From Azospirillum sp. 412522 (GTDB lineage: Bacteria; Pseudomonadota; Alphaproteobacteria; Azospirillales; Azospirillaceae): a stretch of 64,000 nt of DNA. A model generated the notes under the pieces. The model was not told the origin of the DNA and ran no database searches. It saw only the letters and a program-made list of their open reading frames with translations. Made by a program: the position numbers and the translations under genes. Positions 59,398-64,000 of this stretch are shown here, piece by piece (positions within the stretch are counted from its first letter, which is position 1; each line of letters begins with the position of its first letter). The stretch covers positions 1-64,000 of the forward strand of contig NZ_RWIJ01000002.1 of assembly GCF_019805165.1 (NCBI RefSeq), given 5' to 3'.

Positions 59398-60432
59398 TTA
59401 CTTCTGCGGCGCGCCGGACAGGATCCAGGCGACCAGGGTCTTGGCGTCGTCGATGCTCAGATCGTCCTGCGGCGGCATCGGCACGGCGCCCCAGGCGCCC
59501 TCGCCGCCGGCCTTGACCTTCGACACCAGCGCATCGGCGCTGTTCTTGCCGCGGTAGCGGGCGGCGATCTCGCTGTAGCTCGGGCCGACGACGCGGGTAT
59601 CGACGGCGTGGCAGGACAGGCAGCCGGACTGCTCGGCCAGCGCCAGGGCGGGGGAGGGCAGCTCCGCGGCGGCCGTATCCGGGCCGGTGCGCTGGCCGCG
59701 GACCGGCCCGATCAGGCGGTTCTGCTCGGCGATGTTGCCGTGCGCGCCGCGGGCGTGGTCGGGCAACTGCGAGGCCAGTTCGGCCTTCGGCTTGCAGCCG
59801 GTCATGCAGGCGGCGTTGGCGGTGTCGGGCTTGGCCAGCATGCCGGGGAGGTCGGGGCCGGGCCACAGGGCGTGGGCGGTGGTCATGCCGTCGCGGTTGG
59901 GCATGCGCTGCTGCACGTCGCGGATGGTCGCGTCGGTCAGGGTGAAGTCGTCCGGCACGATCTCCGCCAGGTTCAGCAGATAGGCCAGCACGGCATAGAC
60001 GTCGTCGTCGCTCAGCGACTTGGGCGCGTTCCACGGCATGGCGCGGCGGATGTAGTCGTAGAGGGTGGAGACGGTGGCGACCTTCATGAAGGTCGTCCGC
60101 GCCGGGAAGTCGGTCCGCTTCAGGGCTGCGACATGGCCGGTTTTGATGTCCTCTGCGGTGGTGCCGCCGACCAGCGGGTTGAAGACGCTGTTGCTCTCAC
60201 CGAAGGTGCCGTGGCAGCTGGCGCATTTCTCCTCCCAGATCTCCATGCCGCGCGACACGGTGCCCGACCCCTTGGGCAGGCCGGCGAAGTCGGGGCCGAC
60301 GTCGATGTCCCACGTCTTGATCTCGGCCGGGGTCGCCGGGCGGCCGACATTGGCGAAGCCGTCCGCCAGCGCCGGCGCCGCCCAGCCGAAAAGGACGATA
60401 CCGAGCAGCGCCGCTTTACAGGATCTGGACAT
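59398..60432 (-). CDS. soxD: dihaem cytochrome c SoxD
   Basis: A 344-residue periplasmic cytochrome with signal SCKAALLGIVLFGWAAPALA and two haem sites: EKCASCHGTFGE (about 70) and SGCLSCHAVD (about 261). The second domain ends LVAWILSGAPQK as class I cytochromes do. It accepts electrons from SoxC. An additional CMTGC pair (about 208-212) lies in the linker. Its start overlaps the soxC end by 17 bases. Confidence 0.92.
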   Translation of the reverse strand: MSRSCKAALLGIVLFGWAAPALADGFANVGRPATPAEIKTWDIDVGPDFAGLPKGSGTVSRGMEIWEEKCASCHGTFGESNSVFNPLVGGTTAEDIKTGHVAALKRTDFPARTTFMKVATVSTLYDYIRRAMPWNAPKSLSDDDVYAVLAYLLNLAEIVPDDFTLTDATIRDVQQRMPNRDGMTTAHALWPGPDLPGMLAKPDTANAACMTGCKPKAELASQLPDHARGAHGNIAEQNRLIGPVRGQRTGPDTAAAELPSPALALAEQSGCLSCHAVDTRVVGPSYSEIAARYRGKNSADALVSKVKAGGEGAWGAVPMPPQDDLSIDDAKTLVAWILSGAPQK

Positions 60433-61870
60433 TGTTCACGTCCCCGCTTTCGGCGACCTGCCAGGTCTGGATCGCGTTGTTGTGGTAGATCGACCGCGTG
60501 CCGCGCACCGCGCGCAGTTGGCCGTAGGCGGGCTGGACGAAGCCGGTCTCGTCGGTGGCGCGCGACTGCAGCAGCGCCGGGCGGCCGTCCCAGTTCCAGG
60601 GCAGGGTGAAGCGGGTCAGGCATTTGGACAGGACGGGCGTCTGCAGGGTCGCTTGCGTCCAGTTGATGCCGCCGTCGGTCGAGACGTCCACCCGCCTGAC
60701 CGCCCCCCGGCCCGACCAGGCGAGGCCGCTGATGGTGAAGAAGCCCTTGTCCAGCAGGGTCTGGCCGCCCGACGGGCTGGTGATGACCGACTTGCATTCC
60801 TGGATGGAGCTGTATTGCCGGTGCTGGCCGTCGGGCATCAGGTCGATGTAGTGGACCGCCTCGTCCTTGGTGGCGTAGGGCCGGTCGCCGACCTCGATCC
60901 GGCGCAGCCATTTCACCCAGGAGACGCCCTGCACCCCCGGCACCACGAGGCGCAGCGGATAGCCGTTTTCCGGCCGCAGCATCTCGCCGTTCTGGCCGTA
61001 GGCCACCATCACCTCGCCGGACAGCACCAGCTCGATCGGGATGGTGCGGGTCATCGACGAACCGTCGCCGCCTTCGGCGAGGACGAATTTGGCGGCCTTC
61101 AGGTCGGCGCCGCAATCCTCCAGCAGGGTGCGCAGCGGCACGCCGGTGAACTCGCTGCACGACAGCATGCCGTGGGTGTACTGCACGGTGGGGACGGCGA
61201 CGTTGCCCCATTCCATGCCGGTGTTGGCGCCGCATTCGATGAAATGCATCCGCGACACCGGCGGCAGGCGCATGATGTCGTCCATCGTATAGACTTTGGG
61301 CGTCTTCACGAAATCCGGCCGGGCGCCGTTGACCATCAGCCGGTGCCGGGTGGGGTCGATGTCCTGCCAGCCCTGGTGGTGCCGCTCGAAATGCAGGCCG
61401 GACGGGGTGATGATGCCGAACAGACCCTGCAGCGGGGCGAAGGACACGCTGGCGGCCGGCACCTGGGTCAGGCCGGGGCTTTGCCGGCGCACCAGTCCGC
61501 GCTCGTGCTTCGACGGCTGGCCGTAGGGGTTGGCCGCCACCGGCAGCCCCAGGCTGCTGCCCCAGGGGGTGGGGTTCAGGATGTTGGGGTCGCCGACGCC
61601 ATCGCCGGTGGCGGCGGCAGCGGTGGCAAGGCTGCCCGGCGCCGCCGCGCTGCCGGCCGCCACCGCCGCGAGGAAGCTGGCGCGCAGGAAATCGCGCCGT
61701 CCCTTGCCGACCAGCCGGACGTCGTCGGCGGTCAGGAAATTCTCGGGCGCCCGCCGCAACCGGCCGGCGCGGATATCCGCGCCGGGGATGTCCGCGTTGG
61801 GGATGTCCGCGCCGGGGACAAGCGGATCGGTTCGGGGAGTCGCCTCTCCCGTTGGCCGCAAATTGCTCAT
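60416..61870 (-). CDS. soxC: sulfane dehydrogenase SoxC (molybdenum subunit)
   Basis: About 484 residues. Long N-part with a twin-arginine signal KGRRDFLRASFLAAVAAG (about 55-72). Sulfite-oxidase-type domain with the Moco-ligating Cys in HFIECGANTGMEWG, then GVPLRTLL, PLRLVVPGVQGVSWVKWL and a dimerisation domain. With SoxD it oxidises the SoxY-bound sulfane sulfur, giving the full eight-electron cycle without sulfur globules. ATG at 61870 with AAGGA 12-16 bases upstream. Before the signal lies ADIPN-ADIPG-ADIRA, encoded by three 15-base repeats (61771-61815). Confidence 0.94.
   Translation of the reverse strand: MSNLRPTGEATPRTDPLVPGADIPNADIPGADIRAGRLRRAPENFLTADDVRLVGKGRRDFLRASFLAAVAAGSAAAPGSLATAAAATGDGVGDPNILNPTPWGSSLGLPVAANPYGQPSKHERGLVRRQSPGLTQVPAASVSFAPLQGLFGIITPSGLHFERHHQGWQDIDPTRHRLMVNGARPDFVKTPKVYTMDDIMRLPPVSRMHFIECGANTGMEWGNVAVPTVQYTHGMLSCSEFTGVPLRTLLEDCGADLKAAKFVLAEGGDGSSMTRTIPIELVLSGEVMVAYGQNGEMLRPENGYPLRLVVPGVQGVSWVKWLRRIEVGDRPYATKDEAVHYIDLMPDGQHRQYSSIQECKSVITSPSGGQTLLDKGFFTISGLAWSGRGAVRRVDVSTDGGINWTQATLQTPVLSKCLTRFTLPWNWDGRPALLQSRATDETGFVQPAYGQLRAVRGTRSIYHNNAIQTWQVAESGDVNNVQIL
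61771..61815 (-). repeat. three 15-bp tandem units in the soxC 5' region
   Basis: GGATATCCGCGCCGG, GGATGTCCGCGTTGG and GGATGTCCGCGCCGG follow each other (61771-61815). On the reverse strand they encode a run of ADI-x-x pentads ahead of the Tat signal. Confidence 0.85.
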
Positions 61871-62261
61871 GTCCGTCTGGATTCCTTCCGGTTCGCTGCC
61901 GGTGTCCTTGTCGCGCTTATGGTACGTGCGACGAACAATTGCCGCCACCGGGACGATTCCGGTTGGGACCAAGGGAAAACCCTTGGTTTCCGGCCATACG
62001 TGAGGCCGGGCCCCTAAGAGGCGGTTTCGGGGCACTCTCCTTCGCCGATGGCGCTGCCGGAAACCGCATCAGTGCATTTCTGGAAACCGCTTCCAAAGGA
62101 TATCCGGCCGGCAGCGGCTGGGCTGGGAGGCCGCAGTTTGGCCGGATTGACCTATCAATTGGCGAGGCCGCGAGAGCGTGTTTTGGAGAATCCGGTTTAT
62201 TCTAACGCTAATGCGGATCATTCGCATTAAGCCGCCGCAGATTATCGCATTGGAACGACAA
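61871..62261. other. divergent gap between soxC and the TonB receptor gene
   Basis: About 390 bases. The left part would hold the promoter of the sox operon but no clear boxes stand out. The right end is AT-richer (TTTATTCTAACGCTAATGCGG, about 62196-62215) and holds the Fur-like dyad. No gene was recognised. No soxR-type regulator is present in the window. Confidence 0.5.
62210..62228 (+). promoter_or_regulatory. Fur-like box before the TonB receptor gene
   Basis: AATGCG-GATCATT-CGCATT (62210-62228) is a 19-base dyad. Its core TGCGGATCATTCGCA is one base away from the symmetric TGCGAATNATTCGCA form that I associate with alphaproteobacterial Fur-type sites. It ends 33 bases before the ATG, so iron-dependent repression of the receptor is the natural reading. 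Confidence 0.5.
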
Positions 62262-64000
62262 ATGAACCGCTCGAACACCCACAAGCTGCCGGTCAAGCTG
62301 TTGGCCAAGCTGCCGACGAGTCCGATATATCTGCTCGCGACGTTTCTCGCTTCGGGATGGGCCTGTGTCGCAGAAGCGCAAACGGCGCCAGCACAGGCAA
62401 AGCCCGCACAAACGAATGCCCAGTCGGACGCTCTGGTCCTCGACCCTGTCGAGGTGACGGCCAGAAAGACCAAGGAGGACCTGAAGAATGTCCCTGAAAG
62501 CATCACCGTCGTTCCCCCGGAAAGCTTGAGGGCGGCACCCTTCGATCCCGGCGCAGGCATTGCCCGCAATGCGCCGAACGTGCAGTGGATCAACAGATCC
62601 ACTGGCTCGCAGTTCTTCTCGATTCGCGGCGTGAGTTCGCTCGGAACGCCCGTCAACTTTTCCGATGGCACGATCGCCTTCAATATCGACGGCGTGCCGA
62701 ACAGCATGATGAGCGCGTCCAACATTCTCCTCGATGTCAATCGCGTCGAGGTCATGCGCGGCCCGCAGGGTACGCTCTGGGGCAGCAATGCCCTCGGCGG
62801 CGCCATCAACGTCGTTACCAATCAGCCGGACGGGACGCGCGATATCCATGCCACCGGCGAGATCGGCTCGAACGGCTATCGCATGGGCGAGATGGTTCTG
62901 GGCGGCAATATCATCGCCGATGCGCTCGATGGACGCATGGCCGTCCGTTTCGGCCACCAGGACGGCGACGTCCGCAGCTTGTACACCAACGACCTCGGCG
63001 AGCGCGATGTCGCGGCATTTCGTGGCGGGCTGCGCTTCACCGGGATCGACAATACAACGGTCACGCTTACCGGCAGCTACCTCCGGGACGAAGGTAACGC
63101 ACCGTTCTATCTCCTGCGCAATGCGGCACGATTTCCAATCAGCGGAACCTTGACCGAACCGAGTTCGCTGACGACCCAAGGCGGCGCGACCTTGACGGTT
63201 GAACACGAATTCGACGCTTTCAGAGTCACCTCCGTCAGCGCCTATCAGCACAACAAGCTGGACAGCAAATCCGACAACACTGACAAGCTGCTCTACGACG
63301 CGCTTGGATTTCCAGCCTTCAGTTCCCGCGGTCAACTCGACGATCGAGAGAACATCTACAGCCAGGAGCTTCGGCTGAATTCGCTTGAAGGCGATCCGGT
63401 CCGATGGGTCGTCGGCGCCAGCGTCGCTCGCACCGAGGGGAGACGTGCGTGCATCAGCACGCAGTGCGCACCCCCGCCTTACTTCGATGCCGTTGCAATG
63501 AACACCGATCTCGACAGCACCAATCTCGGTGTGTTCGGCGACGTTTCGATCCCGCTCGCAGAGCGATGGGAGTTTTCGATCGGCGGTCGATTGACGCATG
63601 ACGACATCGAACTCAAGCGCAGGAACTCGCGGGACATCGCCGCCCTGACAGGCTCGAATTCGACCTCGCAAACCTATCCGACCGGCCGGACGGCGCTGGC
63701 TTACAAGTGGTCGGACGAGGTCCAGACCTATGTCTCGCTGGCGCGCGGACACGCCACCCGGGTCTATCCCTTGTTCGGCTATCCGGTGAATGGCGTGGTG
63801 GACGATCCATATCCGGCGGCGACCGGCTGGACCTATGAGGCCGGCATAAAGACAAGCCTGTTCGACGACCGCCTCAAGCTCGATGCCGGCGTCTTTCACA
63901 ACGACATCAAGAATGGCGTCCTTTCCTACCTCGATCCCGCGCTCGGAGCGTTCCGCACGACCTACCAGGATTACGAGACCACCGGCTTCGAGCTTCAGGG
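62262..64000 (+). CDS. TonB-dependent outer-membrane receptor (5' part, runs off the window)
   Basis: About 579 residues are visible and the frame is open at the right edge. Signal peptide with a long n-region (SPIYLLATFLASGWACVAEAQ, about 19-39), a TonB-box-like LDPVEVTA (about 61-68), and the plug with VPESITVV, FSIRGVSS, NIDGVPNS, VEVMRGPQGTLWGSNALGGAINVVTN. Barrel strands follow. Lower GC and different codon use than the sox genes (many TTC/GAA, some ATC AAG AAT). The Fur-like box upstream suggests siderophore or other iron-chelate uptake. Family certain, ligand unknown. Confidence 0.92.
   Translation, partial: MNRSNTHKLPVKLLAKLPTSPIYLLATFLASGWACVAEAQTAPAQAKPAQTNAQSDALVLDPVEVTARKTKEDLKNVPESITVVPPESLRAAPFDPGAGIARNAPNVQWINRSTGSQFFSIRGVSSLGTPVNFSDGTIAFNIDGVPNSMMSASNILLDVNRVEVMRGPQGTLWGSNALGGAINVVTNQPDGTRDIHATGEIGSNGYRMGEMVLGGNIIADALDGRMAVRFGHQDGDVRSLYTNDLGERDVAAFRGGLRFTGIDNTTVTLTGSYLRDEGNAPFYLLRNAARFPISGTLTEPSSLTTQGGATLTVEHEFDAFRVTSVSAYQHNKLDSKSDNTDKLLYDALGFPAFSSRGQLDDRENIYSQELRLNSLEGDPVRWVVGASVARTEGRRACISTQCAPPPYFDAVAMNTDLDSTNLGVFGDVSIPLAERWEFSIGGRLTHDDIELKRRNSRDIAALTGSNSTSQTYPTGRTALAYKWSDEVQTYVSLARGHATRVYPLFGYPVNGVVDDPYPAATGWTYEAGIKTSLFDDRLKLDAGVFHNDIKNGVLSYLDPALGAFRTTYQDYETTGFELQ

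Noticed and set aside
56999-60034. 1011-residue reverse frame spanning several sox genes
   Set aside because: Only its last 221 residues (SoxX) are real. The upstream part is out of frame with soxA, soxZ, soxY and soxD, which all have clear frames of their own.
62208-63899. 563-residue reverse frame opposite the TonB receptor
   Set aside because: The forward strand has an unmistakable receptor with signal peptide, TonB box and plug; the reverse reading is its shadow.

Overview
The window is a GC-rich (by eye roughly two-thirds G+C), gene-dense, chromosome-like stretch with the gene content of a metabolically versatile alphaproteobacterium. An Azospirillum-like member of the Rhodospirillales is the best guess, from the style of the proteins, the many LysR/GntR regulators, the TRAP and ABC uptake systems, the Sox cluster and the dispersed CGTCATTCCCGCG palindromes. 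No rRNA, tRNA, CRISPR array, integrase or intact insertion sequence was found. The assignment to a genus is inference.

Layout. 1-7233: the end of an alpha/beta hydrolase gene, then a forward operon (acyl-CoA synthetase, SDR, acyl-CoA dehydrogenase, APH-type kinase, DUF6285 protein, histidine phosphatase) that has the same parts as the Pseudomonas putida lva operon for levulinate/4-hydroxy acids. 7712-11199: VOC protein, epoxide-hydrolase-like enzyme and SDR, with a divergent LysR gene. 11332-14831: enolase-superfamily dehydratase plus MFS transporter, with a divergent LysR gene. 14965-15618: a lower-GC lysine-rich orphan. 15833-20464: RND efflux pair whose adaptor is fused in frame to the amputated N-terminus of a haloperoxidase-type hydrolase. 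21039-29106: split transketolase, SDR, fused TRAP transporter and hydroxyacid dehydrogenase with a LysR gene, probably a sugar or sugar-acid pathway.

29212-37951: LysR, a peroxiredoxin-like protein, then a bufferin-type RiPP operon (precursor peptide bufA, MNIO enzyme bufB, partner bufC, DoxX protein) translationally coupled to a chemoreceptor and followed by a GGDEF-EAL protein with the same kind of periplasmic sensor. This is the most unusual part of the window. 38032-42179: second peroxiredoxin-like gene, a 6-oxocamphor-hydrolase-like crotonase, a GST, a LysR gene and an SDR.

42325-52366: a catabolic island with a cyclic amidohydrolase, a DUF3830 protein, an amino-acid-type ABC transporter split over two transcription units, a DHDPS-family enzyme, a 985-residue three-part flavoenzyme (HcnA+HcnB+HcnC-like in one chain) and two FCD-type GntR regulators. 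An operator-like GTATAC-N5-GTATAC sits on the divergent promoter.

52415-61870: a reverse-strand sulfur-oxidation cluster soxC-D-Y-Z-A-X-B followed by DsrE-like, YeeE/YedE-like and SoxH-like genes. It could import thiosulfate and oxidise it through the complete SoxCD-containing cycle. 62262-64000: start of a TonB-dependent receptor with a Fur-like box upstream, running off the right edge. Overlapping stop/start codons recur throughout and define most of the operons.
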